The notes under the pieces were generated by a model, which saw nothing but the letters and a program-made list of their open reading frames with translations, was not told the origin of the DNA and did no database searches. Both the position numbers and the translations under genes were made by a program. A stretch of 17,041 nucleotides of DNA, from NCBI GenBank assembly GCA_023228745.1, contig JALOAP010000017.1, positions 1 to 17,041 of the forward strand. The letters run 5' to 3'. This document shows positions 6,821 through 14,657 of this stretch, piece after piece (position 1 is the stretch's first letter; the number at the start of each line of letters is the position of its first letter). Origin of the DNA: Dehalococcoidia bacterium. Its GTDB lineage: Bacteria > Chloroflexota > Dehalococcoidia > Tepidiformales > Tepidiformaceae.

Positions 6821-8113
6821 GTGCTTACGACAGTTGGTGTTGCTCCACGGGAACTCGAACGGTACCGGTCATCTGTCCGCGAAGGCGTCATCGAGGCGAT
6901 TCGTGAAGATGCAGCGAAGCTGCAGGGGGCGCGGGTCCTGCATATCAACGCAACCGCGTATGGCGGCGGTGTTGCCGAGATCCTGCACAGTATGGTGCCG
7001 CTGATGCGGGACATTGGGCTGCAGTGTGACTGGAAGGTGCTGACTGGTAGTGATGAGTTCTTCAATGTCACGAAGGCGATGCACAACGCGCTGCAAGGGA
7101 CGGACCATCCATGGAAGCCTTCGGACCGCGAAACGTGGGTGAACCAGAACCGGTTGAACACCGAGGGCTGGCAGGACTACGACTACGTGTTCGTACACGA
7201 TCCGCAGCCAGCACCGTTGCTGTACATCCTTCGCGACCACGGGATGAACCCGGGCGGGCATTGGGTCTGGCGGTGTCACATCGACCTCACCAACGCGCAG
7301 CAGCAGGCATGGGACCTGCTGCGGCCGTTCGTGGAGGAATACGACGGCAGCATCTGGACGATGCGGCAGTACGTACGCGAAGGGGTACCCGAGCGGCACC
7401 TGAAGATCGCCCCACCGGCGATCGACCCGCTGAGCCACAAGAACGACGCGATTTCCGACCTGCAGATCCAGGCGGTGCTCGATCGGTACGGTGTTGACCG
7501 GCACCGGCCGATCATCTCGCAGGTGTCGCGCTTCGACCCGTGGAAGGACCCGCTGGGCGTCATCGAGGCGTACCGTGTGGTGAAGCGTGAGCTGCCCGAG
7601 CTCCAGCTCATCCTTGTGGGGTCCATGGCGCATGACGACCCTGAGGGCTGGGAGTGGTACGAGAAGGTGGTGCGGCGCGCGGGCGAGGACTGGGACATCC
7701 ATGTGCTCACGAACATGAATGGCGTTGGGAACATCGAGGTGAACGCCTTCCAGTACGCGTCCGACGTGGTTATCCAGAAGTCGACACGCGAGGGGTTCGG
7801 GCTGGTTGTGGCGGAAGCGATGTGGAAGGGGAAGCCCGTGGTCGGCGGAAAGGTGGGGGGCATCCCACTCCAGATCATCGACGGCGAGACCGGGTACCTC
7901 GTGGACTCAATCGAGGAGTGCGCAGCACGGACGATGGAGCTTCTGCGGGATGGGCAAGAGCGACGGCGGATGGGCGAACAAGGCCGCGAGCACGTGCGGG
8001 ACAATTTCCTTATTACCCGGTACTTGCACGATTATGTGCGTATGATGTGCGAGCTTTCGGGAGAGCCCGTTTCGGAACCGACGCTCGCGGAGGAGGCCGT
8101 CGGCGGCGAGTAG
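6821..8113 (+). CDS. treT: Trehalose glycosyltransferring synthase (TreT), GT4 family
   Basis: A 430-aa cytoplasmic GT-B glycosyltransferase. TreT joins NDP-glucose (ADP- or UDP-glucose) and glucose into trehalose in one step, known from hyperthermophilic archaea, Thermoproteus and Rubrobacter. Sequence evidence: N-terminal acceptor loop HINATAYGGGVAEIL (41-55) followed by FFNVTKAMHNALQG (80-93), both hallmarks of TreT and related trehalose phosphorylases; WRCHIDLTNA (150-159); phosphate/donor residues in SRFDPWKD (R237, K242); and the E-x7-E donor motif REGFGLVVAE (E324, E332). Start is GTG 6821. Trehalose here would be a compatible solute or stress protectant. The closest alternative is a GT4 trehalose phosphorylase, which shares these motifs. 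It follows a QTMAN-like glycosyltransferase; whether the two are linked functionally is unclear. Confidence 0.87.
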   Translation: MLTTVGVAPRELERYRSSVREGVIEAIREDAAKLQGARVLHINATAYGGGVAEILHSMVPLMRDIGLQCDWKVLTGSDEFFNVTKAMHNALQGTDHPWKPSDRETWVNQNRLNTEGWQDYDYVFVHDPQPAPLLYILRDHGMNPGGHWVWRCHIDLTNAQQQAWDLLRPFVEEYDGSIWTMRQYVREGVPERHLKIAPPAIDPLSHKNDAISDLQIQAVLDRYGVDRHRPIISQVSRFDPWKDPLGVIEAYRVVKRELPELQLILVGSMAHDDPEGWEWYEKVVRRAGEDWDIHVLTNMNGVGNIEVNAFQYASDVVIQKSTREGFGLVVAEAMWKGKPVVGGKVGGIPLQIIDGETGYLVDSIEECAARTMELLRDGQERRRMGEQGREHVRDNFLITRYLHDYVRMMCELSGEPVSEPTLAEEAVGGE

Positions 8114-8171
8114 CAGGCCCCTTCGCGCAGGACTCCAGGGTGCGTGGACCGTTGGTCCGCGCGGCCTTCGG

Positions 8172-9053
8172 GTGGCTGCGCGCGTCGTTTGGCGCACACT
8201 GAAGCTCTACAACGAAGACAGTTGCGGCACCTACGCGGCGGCCATCGCGTACTACGGAATCTTCTCGCTCGTTCCGCTCGCGCTGATCATCCTGTCGGTG
8301 TTCGGCCTGTTGGTCGACCGCGAGCGAATCGTGGACTTTGTTTTCGAGCAGCTTCCCCTGCAGGACGACCCCTCAGTGCAGGAGAACGTGCGGAGGATCG
8401 TGGAGCGGGCGCAACAGATCAGCCTCGCCAGCCTCGGTATCGGCGTGGTCGCGCTCGTTTGGTCTGGGAGTGGCATCTTCGCGGCGGTGCGGCGGGGGCT
8501 CAACGCGGCCGCCCACCGGCAGCAGTCGCGGCCGTTCTGGCGTGGGAAGCTGCTGGATGTGGCGCTCATCCCGAGCCTGGGAATATTGATCATGCTCTCG
8601 CTGGGGTTGACGGCGGCAGTACAGGGCGTGATCGAACGCGCGGGTGAGTACGCAGCCATCCGCCCGCACCAGAACCTTGCGCTCCGGGTGGCTGCGTACA
8701 CCCTGCCGGCACTGGTGACGTTCACGATGTTCGCGCTGCTTTACCGTTTCGTCCCCACGGCGCGGCCTCGCTGGGCGGAGGCGATCGCTGGTGCACTCTT
8801 TGCCTCGCTCCTGTTCGAAATCGCGAAGAACGTGTACGCGTACGTACTGCTGGAGGCGCCATTCGAGCGGGAAACGGCGATTTATGCCGGTTTCGGGACG
8901 GTGCTCGCCTTCTTATTCTGGATTTTCATGAACGCGTCGATCCTGCTCCTTGGTGCGGAATTTTCGCGCGCGGTGGGCATCGAAGCTCGCGCAGGAAGAG
9001 GGGAATTGCCGGCGCGTGCTGGCGACGAGTTGGAGGCGGGACGGGGCGCATAG
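8172..9053 (+). CDS. YihY/BrkB-family integral membrane protein
   Basis: A 293-aa membrane protein of the YihY/BrkB (formerly tRNA-processing RNase BN misannotation, UPF0761) family. The N-terminal signature D-x-C-x-x-Y-A-A-A-I-A-Y-Y (residues 16-28) leads into the first of about six membrane segments, near 23-47, 83-104, 129-151, 174-192, 204-226 and 236-262. The conserved YRFVP after helix four (191-195) and the final LLLGAEFSRAVG are also family hallmarks. The cytoplasmic tail is short, polar and Glu/Arg-rich. The molecular role of the family is not settled; BrkB was named for serum resistance in Bordetella. The only in-frame start is GTG 8172, 58 bp after treT, with no clear Shine-Dalgarno, so the exact N-terminus is less certain. 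Confidence 0.88.
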   Translation: MAARVVWRTLKLYNEDSCGTYAAAIAYYGIFSLVPLALIILSVFGLLVDRERIVDFVFEQLPLQDDPSVQENVRRIVERAQQISLASLGIGVVALVWSGSGIFAAVRRGLNAAAHRQQSRPFWRGKLLDVALIPSLGILIMLSLGLTAAVQGVIERAGEYAAIRPHQNLALRVAAYTLPALVTFTMFALLYRFVPTARPRWAEAIAGALFASLLFEIAKNVYAYVLLEAPFERETAIYAGFGTVLAFLFWIFMNASILLLGAEFSRAVGIEARAGRGELPARAGDELEAGRGA

Positions 9054-9085
9054 ATTGGGCCGATAGGGCGCATTGGGCACTTTAG

Positions 9086-9099
9086 AAACAATATTGTTG
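9086..9099 (+). promoter_or_regulatory. SufR-type operator (AAAC-N6-GTTG)
   Basis: AACAATATTGTT (9087-9098) is a perfect 12-bp palindrome in an otherwise GC-rich gap. With flanking bases it reads AAAC-N6-GTTG, differing at one base from CAAC-N6-GTTG, the SufR operator described in cyanobacteria. It lies 7 bp upstream of the -35 box of the sufR promoter. The adjacent regulator is SufR-like, so autoregulation is likely. Confidence 0.65.
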
Positions 9100-9106
9100 G
9101 AAAAGG

Positions 9107-9135
9107 TTGAGTACTCGTGTGGGGGCACCTACAAT
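9107..9135 (+). promoter_or_regulatory. SUF operon promoter (leaderless at sufR)
   Basis: TTGAGT (9107-9112), 17-bp spacer, TACAAT (9130-9135): 4/6 and 5/6 matches to sigma-70-type consensus with ideal spacing. The -10 ends 6 nt before the ATG at 9142, so the transcript should begin at or within a base of the start codon, without a ribosome binding site. Confidence 0.75.
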
Positions 9136-9141
9136 AAGCGC

Positions 9142-9771
9142 ATGCATGGGACGCGGGAGCGAGTGCTCGAGTTGGTTATCGAGCGGTGCGAGGTGCGCGT
9201 GGAGGAGCTCGCGGAGGCGCTGGGGATCAGCGCGGCCGCGGTGCGCCGGCACCTGGACATCCTCCGCGCCGATGGGTTGGTGCATGTCCGGTCGGTAAAA
9301 CAGGCGACCGGGCGGCCGTACCACACCTATCACCCGACTGAGGCAGCGGTGGAGGACGCGGCTACGGCAGAATTGCTCACGCGCATGCTGCAGACGCTGA
9401 GCGACCGGGATGACGTGGTGGTAGCGGTGAGCGCTGGCATTGCGGAGTCACTGGCGTCGAAGCACCGGCAGGACGTTGCCGGGACTGCACCGGCGGAGCG
9501 GATCGTGCAGGTAACGGAGAGCCTTCGACACGAGGGGATCCTGGATACGTGGCGCGAAAGCCCGGACGGCTACCACCTGATCAACGGGTCGTGCCCATAT
9601 CGGAGGGCAGCGGAGATCTCGAAGCTGCCTTGCGAATCGGACCGGAGGGCGATTGAGTTGCTGCTCGGCGAAGACGTGGAGCAGATCAACCGCATCGTGG
9701 ACGGTTCTCCTGTGTGTGAGTACCTGGTGCGCGCGGAGCGCGGGCCACAAACAACCGTGGAAGTGAGTTAA
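9142..9771 (+). CDS. sufR: SufR-like iron-sulfur-sensing transcriptional repressor
   Basis: A 209-aa regulator. The N-terminus is a winged helix-turn-helix of ArsR/DeoR type (about residues 6-48; core VEELAEALGISAAAVRRHLD). The C-terminal half carries three cysteines, C151, C164 and C192, spaced C-x12-C-x27-C. The C-x12-C pair matches the cluster-ligand spacing known in SufR proteins, and three-cysteine variants are known in actinobacteria. With a cluster bound it should repress the SUF operon; loss or oxidation of the cluster relieves repression. Start: ATG 9142 is preferred over the upstream frame opening (GTG/ATG-like 9073) because a -10 box lies between them, and because MHGTRERVLELV aligns with normal family N-termini. 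It is the first gene of the operon, 6 bp before sufC, with a matching palindrome upstream. Confidence 0.9.
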   Translation: MHGTRERVLELVIERCEVRVEELAEALGISAAAVRRHLDILRADGLVHVRSVKQATGRPYHTYHPTEAAVEDAATAELLTRMLQTLSDRDDVVVAVSAGIAESLASKHRQDVAGTAPAERIVQVTESLRHEGILDTWRESPDGYHLINGSCPYRRAAEISKLPCESDRRAIELLLGEDVEQINRIVDGSPVCEYLVRAERGPQTTVEVS

Positions 9772-9777
9772 CTGGAT

Positions 9778-10533
9778 ATGACGGAAACGTTGCTGGACAT
9801 CAAGGACCTCCGCGCGACGATCGCCGGGAAGGAGATCCTGACCGGCCTGACGCTGCGCATCAACGAGGGCGAGGTGCACGCCATCATGGGCCCGAACGGC
9901 TCGGGCAAGAGCACCCTCGCGAACGTATTGATGGGTCACCCGGCATACGAGGTGACGGGCGGGGAGGTCCTTTTCAAGGGGCAGCGGCTGCAGGACCTGG
10001 CGCCAGACGAGCGGGCCCGGCTGGGGCTGTTCCTTGCGTTCCAGTACCCGGTGGCCATCCCGGGCGTGACGATGGTGAACTTCCTGCGCCAGGCACTGAA
10101 CGCACGGCGCGGGGAAGAGGTGCCGATCCGGGAGTTCCGGGAGCAGCTGTTTAGCAAGATGGACCTGCTGAAGGTAGACCAGGAGTTCGCACGGCGTTAC
10201 GTCAATGACGGCTTTAGTGGTGGCGAGAAGAAGCGGGCAGAGATGCTGCAGCTCGCGATGCTCGAGCCTTCGCTGGCGGTGCTGGACGAGACGGACTCGG
10301 GTCTCGACATCGACGCACTGCGGACGGTGGCGGAGGGCGTGAATGCGCTGATGCACCCGAAGATGAGCCTCCTGCTCATCACGCACTACCAGCGCCTGCT
10401 CAACTACATCCAGCCGCAGTTCGTCCACGTGCTCATTGGTGGGCGGATTGTGCGCTCGGGTGGTCCGGAGCTTGCGCTCGAGCTGGAAGAGTCCGGCTAC
10501 GACGAGCTGGAAGCGGCCGCGGCCACGGCCTAG
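9778..10533 (+). CDS. sufC: Fe-S cluster assembly ATPase SufC
   Basis: A 251-aa ABC-type ATPase that powers the SufBCD scaffold in the cytoplasm. Visible: Walker A GPNGSGKST (38-46), Q-loop Q89 in FLAFQYP, signature FSGGEKKR (146-153), Walker B LAVLDE (166-171) followed by the SufC-specific TDSGLDIDAL, and H-loop H203 in LLITHYQRLL. No membrane partner is present, as expected for SufC, which binds SufB and SufD instead. Start ATG 9778 is 6 bp after the sufR stop; its ribosome binding site is weak (GGAAGTGAG upstream), suggesting translational coupling to sufR. Gene order C-B-D-S-U follows. Confidence 0.97.
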   Translation: MTETLLDIKDLRATIAGKEILTGLTLRINEGEVHAIMGPNGSGKSTLANVLMGHPAYEVTGGEVLFKGQRLQDLAPDERARLGLFLAFQYPVAIPGVTMVNFLRQALNARRGEEVPIREFREQLFSKMDLLKVDQEFARRYVNDGFSGGEKKRAEMLQLAMLEPSLAVLDETDSGLDIDALRTVAEGVNALMHPKMSLLLITHYQRLLNYIQPQFVHVLIGGRIVRSGGPELALELEESGYDELEAAAATA

Positions 10534-10546
10534 GGAGGGACGGACA

Positions 10547-11953
10547 ATGACAAGCCAGGCAGAACTGATCCGCGAGGGCGGCTACAAGTGGGGCTTCTAC
10601 GACGAGGAAGAGGCACTCTTCAAGGCGAATAAGGGCCTGAGCCACGAGATCGTGGACGTGATTTCTAACATGAAGAAGGAGCCGGAGTGGATGCGGGAAT
10701 TCCGCCATCGCTCGCTCGACACCTTCCTCGAGAAGCACGATCCGCCGTGGGGCAGCCCGGAGCTGAAGTCGATCGACTTCGACGACATCCACTACTACGT
10801 GCGCACCTCGGACGAGAGTGAGCGTTCGTGGGAAGACGTGCCAGAGTACATCAAGGACACGTTCGACAAACTGGGCATCCCGGAGGCGGAGAAGAAGTAT
10901 CTCGCTGGTGTGGGCGCCCAGTACGACTCGGAAGTCGTCTACCACAACATCCGTGAGGACCTCGAGAAGCAGGGCGTGATCTTCCTTGGCACCGACCAGG
11001 CGCTGAAGGAGCACGAGGACATCTTCAAGGAGTACTTCGGTACGGTGGTGCCGCCCGGGGACAACCGCTACGCGGCGCTCAACAGCGCGGTGTGGTCCGG
11101 CGGTTCGTTCATCTACGTGCCGAAGGGTGTGAAGGTGGACATCCCGCTGCAGGCGTATTTCCGGATCAACACGAAGAACATGGGCCAGTTCGAACGGACG
11201 CTGATCATTGCGGACGAGGGCAGCCAGGTTCACTACGTGGAAGGCTGTACGGCCCCGGTCTACAGCTCGGACTCACTGCATAGCGCGGTGGTCGAAATCA
11301 TCGTGAAGAAGAATGCGCGGGTGCGGTACACGACGATCCAGAACTGGTCGAACAACGTGTACAACCTGGTGACGAAGCGCGCGGTGGCGTACGAGAACGC
11401 GGTGATGGAGTGGGTCGATGGAAACCTCGGCTCGAAGCTCACGATGAAGTACCCATCGGTCTTCCTTATGGAGCCTGGCGCGCACGGTGAGATCCTTTCG
11501 CTGGCGTTCGCTGGCGAGGGCCAGCACCAGGATGCTGGCGGGAAGATCGTCCACGCGGCACCGAACACCACGTCGACGATCGTGTCGAAGTCGATCAGCA
11601 AGGACGGCGGACGCGGAAGCTACCGCGGCCTGCTGAAGGTGTACGAAGGATGCGAGGGTGTGAAGTCGACCGTGCGCTGTGACGCACTCCTCCTCGACGA
11701 GGAGTCGCGTTCGGACACTTATCCGACGATGGAGGTCGACGAGCCCGACGTTCACATCCAGCACGAGGCGTATGTTTCGAAGCTCGGCGAGGACCAGCTC
11801 TTCTACCTGATGAGCCGGGGGCTGAGCGAGGACGCGGCAGCGAAGATGATCGTGAACGGCTTCGTGGAGCCGATCGTGAAGGAGCTGCCGATGGAGTACG
11901 CCGTCGAGCTGAACCGGCTGGTGGAACTTCAGATGGAAGGGGCCATCGGCTAG
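10547..11953 (+). CDS. sufB: Fe-S cluster assembly scaffold protein SufB
   Basis: A 468-aa protein, full length. SufB is the main scaffold subunit on which the cluster is built. It begins GGYKWGFYDEEE, typical of SufB, and carries the beta-helix core with YVEGC (C234, in the region that receives sulfur in E. coli SufB) and the C-terminal VRCDALL (C378, the likely counterpart of the essential cysteine facing SufD), then the conserved HEAYVSKLGEDQLFYLMSRG. Start ATG 10547 has a strong site GGGAGGGA (10533-10540), whose first bases overlap the sufC stop region; the frame stays open upstream into sufC but that stretch reads as Arg/Ser-rich noise. A hairpin lies between this gene and sufD. Confidence 0.97.
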   Translation: MTSQAELIREGGYKWGFYDEEEALFKANKGLSHEIVDVISNMKKEPEWMREFRHRSLDTFLEKHDPPWGSPELKSIDFDDIHYYVRTSDESERSWEDVPEYIKDTFDKLGIPEAEKKYLAGVGAQYDSEVVYHNIREDLEKQGVIFLGTDQALKEHEDIFKEYFGTVVPPGDNRYAALNSAVWSGGSFIYVPKGVKVDIPLQAYFRINTKNMGQFERTLIIADEGSQVHYVEGCTAPVYSSDSLHSAVVEIIVKKNARVRYTTIQNWSNNVYNLVTKRAVAYENAVMEWVDGNLGSKLTMKYPSVFLMEPGAHGEILSLAFAGEGQHQDAGGKIVHAAPNTTSTIVSKSISKDGGRGSYRGLLKVYEGCEGVKSTVRCDALLLDEESRSDTYPTMEVDEPDVHIQHEAYVSKLGEDQLFYLMSRGLSEDAAAKMIVNGFVEPIVKELPMEYAVELNRLVELQMEGAIG

Positions 11954-12006
11954 GTCCTTCGCCCCACCCGGGACAACCGGGACGCGGAGGAGCGTTGGAA
12001 GATGAC

Positions 12007-12040
12007 CGGCCCCGGAGACAACCGTCGCCGGGGCCGTTTC
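12007..12040 (+). terminator. Intra-operon GC-rich hairpin between sufB and sufD
   Basis: CGGCCCCGG (12007-12015) and its perfect complement (12028-12036), 9 bp, with a 12-nt loop, followed by TTTCTC. It sits 54 bp after the sufB stop and 23 bp before the sufD start. It may be a partial terminator or an mRNA-stabilising hairpin setting sufB:sufD ratio; a full stop of the operon here would make little sense. Confidence 0.5.
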
Positions 12041-12058
12041 TCAGAAAGGAAGGCAGGA

Positions 12059-13345
12059 ATGAGTTCTGCTGTGGAACAGGGCGAGGCGAATCTCAGCGTC
12101 GCAACGAGCGAACAACTCGGCGCTGCGCAGCACGATTCGCCGCAGCAGGCGGAACTACGTGCGAAGGCGGCGAAGCTGGCGTTTGAGATGGAGATGCCTT
12201 CGCCGATGGAGCGTCCGTGGAAGTATCTCGATGTCCGCACCTTGAGCCTTGACGCCTACCGTCCCGGGCTTGGTGCGGAGGGGGCTGAGGCGCCGACGGT
12301 CGATGGCGACTACGCGGCGATTGTGCGGCAGGTGAACGGCGAGACGGTCTCTGTCGAGGTGCGCGCCGAGGGGCTGCAGATCATCCCCTTCGAGCGGAAC
12401 GAAGACGCGAAGACGCATGAACTGATCGACACGCACCTGGGGAGTGTTGTTCCGTTCGACCGCGACAAGCTGACGGCGCTGCACTACGCATTCGAGCGTG
12501 GTGGCCTGCTGATTTATGTCGCCCCAAATGCCGAGATCAAGCAGCCGGTCCGTATCTCACGCTGGTTCGCGACGGGGAAGCAGCTTGGGACGCCACACAC
12601 ATTGGTCGTGACTGGTGCGAACACGGAAGTGAGTGTCGTAGAGGACTATCAGTCGAGTGACGACGACATCGTCATCATCCCGGTGGTGGAGCTCGTGCCC
12701 GGCCCGTCATCGCGGGTGCACTACAGTGCACTGCACCGCTGGGGAACGAACACGCGAGTGTTTTCCCAGCAGCGCACGGTTACGGAGCACGACTCGGAGC
12801 TGGTGTCGGTAAGCCTGGTCTCGGGCGGGGCGGTCGTGAAGTCGCACATCGAGTCTTCGCTCATCGGGCGGGGTTCGAGCAGCGACCTGCTTGGGCTTGG
12901 TGTGGGGCGAGGCCGCGAGCACGCGGACTTCTACACGCTGCAGGACCATATCGGCCCGGACACACGGAGCGACCTGCTCTTCAAGTCGGCGCTGAAGGAT
13001 AGTTCACGGGCGATCTACTACGGCGTGACGCGGGTCGGGCTGGGCGCGAAGAACGCTGATGCAAACCAGGAGGACCGCAACCTTCTGCTTTCGAAGGACG
13101 CGAAGGCGGACAGCGACCCGGTGCTCGAGATCCTCACGAACGACGTTATCCGTGTCAGCCACGGTGCGACCGCGGGCCCGGTCGACGAGGAGCAGCTGTT
13201 CTACATGGAGTCGCGCGGGCTCCCGCCGGCGGATGCTGAGGCGCTGCTCGTAAGCGGGTTCCTGAGCGAGGTCATTGACCGGATCGGGGACGAGCAACTA
13301 CGAGAAGAGGTCCGGGCTTCGCTCGACGCACGGATGGCGGACTAG
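12059..13345 (+). CDS. sufD: Fe-S cluster assembly protein SufD
   Basis: A 428-aa SufB paralogue that completes the SufBC2D scaffold and is linked to iron entry. The C-terminal signature RVSHGATAGPVDEEQLFYMESRG contains H368, the counterpart of the functionally important histidine of E. coli SufD; WKYLDVRTL near residue 55 is the usual N-terminal segment. No cysteine is encoded anywhere in the protein, so the cysteine next to that histidine in E. coli is replaced by valine. Start ATG 12059 is preceded by AAGGAAGG; an earlier ATG at 12002 is rejected because the hairpin lies between. It is separated from sufB by about 105 bp and from sufS by about 52 bp, the two largest gaps in the operon. Confidence 0.95.
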   Translation: MSSAVEQGEANLSVATSEQLGAAQHDSPQQAELRAKAAKLAFEMEMPSPMERPWKYLDVRTLSLDAYRPGLGAEGAEAPTVDGDYAAIVRQVNGETVSVEVRAEGLQIIPFERNEDAKTHELIDTHLGSVVPFDRDKLTALHYAFERGGLLIYVAPNAEIKQPVRISRWFATGKQLGTPHTLVVTGANTEVSVVEDYQSSDDDIVIIPVVELVPGPSSRVHYSALHRWGTNTRVFSQQRTVTEHDSELVSVSLVSGGAVVKSHIESSLIGRGSSSDLLGLGVGRGREHADFYTLQDHIGPDTRSDLLFKSALKDSSRAIYYGVTRVGLGAKNADANQEDRNLLLSKDAKADSDPVLEILTNDVIRVSHGATAGPVDEEQLFYMESRGLPPADAEALLVSGFLSEVIDRIGDEQLREEVRASLDARMAD

Positions 13346-13397
13346 CGCCGTCCGGGGGGAATTAAAGGGTACCGGCGGGAAGCGGGAGGTCGTTTAG

Positions 13398-14657
13398 GTG
13401 ATAACCCAAGCACTGGATGTGGCGCGAATTCGTCAGGACTTCCCGATTCTCGCGCAAGAGGTACATGGGCGGCCGCTCGTGTACCTCGACAACGCAGCCA
13501 CGACGCAGAAGCCGCGGCAGGTGATCGACGCGCTCGTACGGTATTACGAGACGACGAACGCGAATATCCATCGCGGCATCCACCAGTTGGCGGTGCGGGC
13601 GACAGAGCAGTACGAGGCGGTCCGGGAGAAGGCTACGCGCCACATTGGTGCGTCAAATTCACAGGACATCGTGTTCACCCGGAATGCGACGGAGTCCATC
13701 AACCTGGTCGCACGCGCCTGGGGGGATGCGAATATCGGCGAGGGCGATGAAATCGTCCTGACGACAATGGAGCACCACTCGAACATCGTGCCGTGGCAGC
13801 TGCTGGCGCAACGGCGCGGGGCGGTCCTGCGGTATGTCGCGGTAACCGATGACGGGTACCTCGACCTGGAGAGCCTGCGGGCAATGGTGGGCGAACGCAC
13901 GAAGCTGGTAAGTGTCGTTCATGCCTCGAACGTGCTGGGGACGATCAACCCGGTGCGGGAGATCGCGGAAGTCGCCCACCAGGCAGGCGCACTGGTGCTG
14001 GTCGATGGCGCGCAGAGTGCACCGCACATGGCGGTCGACGTGGCATCGATGGGCTGTGACTTCTTCGCGTTCTCGTCGCACAAGATGCTTGGGCCAACGG
14101 GCGTGGGCGTCCTGTGGGCACGCGAGGGCTTGCTCGACGAGATGGACCCGTTCCTCGGCGGCGGAGAGATGATCTCGATCGTACGTCCTGACCGATCGAC
14201 GTGGGCGGAGGGGCCGCACAAGTTCGAGGCCGGGACGCCGAACATCGCGGACGTGATTGCGTTCGGCACCGCGTTGGACTACCTGGCGGAGCTGGGGATG
14301 GAGCGCGTTCGGGAGCACGAGAAGGAACTCACCGCGTACGCGATGGCGGCACTCGAAGACCTCGGCGGCGTGACGATCCATGGGCCGCGCAAGCTGGAAG
14401 ACCGCGGGGGCGTGGTGAGCTTCACGGTCGATGGCGCCCATCCGCACGATGTGAGCACGATTCTTGATGGACATGGTGTCGCCATTCGGGCCGGGCACCA
14501 TTGCGCACAGCTCCTGATGCGACGGCTCTCGGTGCCTGCCACGAACCGGGCAAGCTTTTACATCTACAACACGGAACAGGAAGTCGACGCGTTGGTGGCG
14601 GCGCTGCGGCATGTGCAGGAGGTGTTCGGCGATGCCGATACCCGAACCGCAGTTTGA
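13398..14657 (+). CDS. sufS: Cysteine desulfurase SufS
   Basis: A 419-aa PLP enzyme of the group II (SufS/CsdA) class. It removes sulfur from L-cysteine, leaving alanine and an enzyme persulfide. Visible: substrate loop YLDNAATTQKP (29-39), MEHHSN (124-129) that stacks on PLP, LVDGAQ (D203), Schiff-base lysine K229 in SSHKMLGPTG, and active-site cysteine C369 in RAGHHCAQ, with the short loop of group II enzymes. Start GTG 13398 follows GGGAGGT (13384-13390). The 3' end overlaps sufU by 26 nt, which couples the enzyme to its sulfur acceptor. Confidence 0.96.
   Translation: MITQALDVARIRQDFPILAQEVHGRPLVYLDNAATTQKPRQVIDALVRYYETTNANIHRGIHQLAVRATEQYEAVREKATRHIGASNSQDIVFTRNATESINLVARAWGDANIGEGDEIVLTTMEHHSNIVPWQLLAQRRGAVLRYVAVTDDGYLDLESLRAMVGERTKLVSVVHASNVLGTINPVREIAEVAHQAGALVLVDGAQSAPHMAVDVASMGCDFFAFSSHKMLGPTGVGVLWAREGLLDEMDPFLGGGEMISIVRPDRSTWAEGPHKFEAGTPNIADVIAFGTALDYLAELGMERVREHEKELTAYAMAALEDLGGVTIHGPRKLEDRGGVVSFTVDGAHPHDVSTILDGHGVAIRAGHHCAQLLMRRLSVPATNRASFYIYNTEQEVDALVAALRHVQEVFGDADTRTAV

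Noticed and set aside
9073..9141. Upstream start for sufR adding 23 residues
   Set aside because: The promoter and palindrome lie inside this stretch, and the extra residues do not look like a regulator N-terminus.
9448..10428. Long antisense frame (326 codons) across sufR and sufC
   Set aside because: Low-complexity His/Arg/Leu-rich translation, no ribosome binding site or motif; an effect of codon bias.
10436..10546. Upstream start for sufB inside sufC
   Set aside because: Arg/Ser-rich noise; ATG 10547 has a strong ribosome binding site and gives the canonical SufB start.
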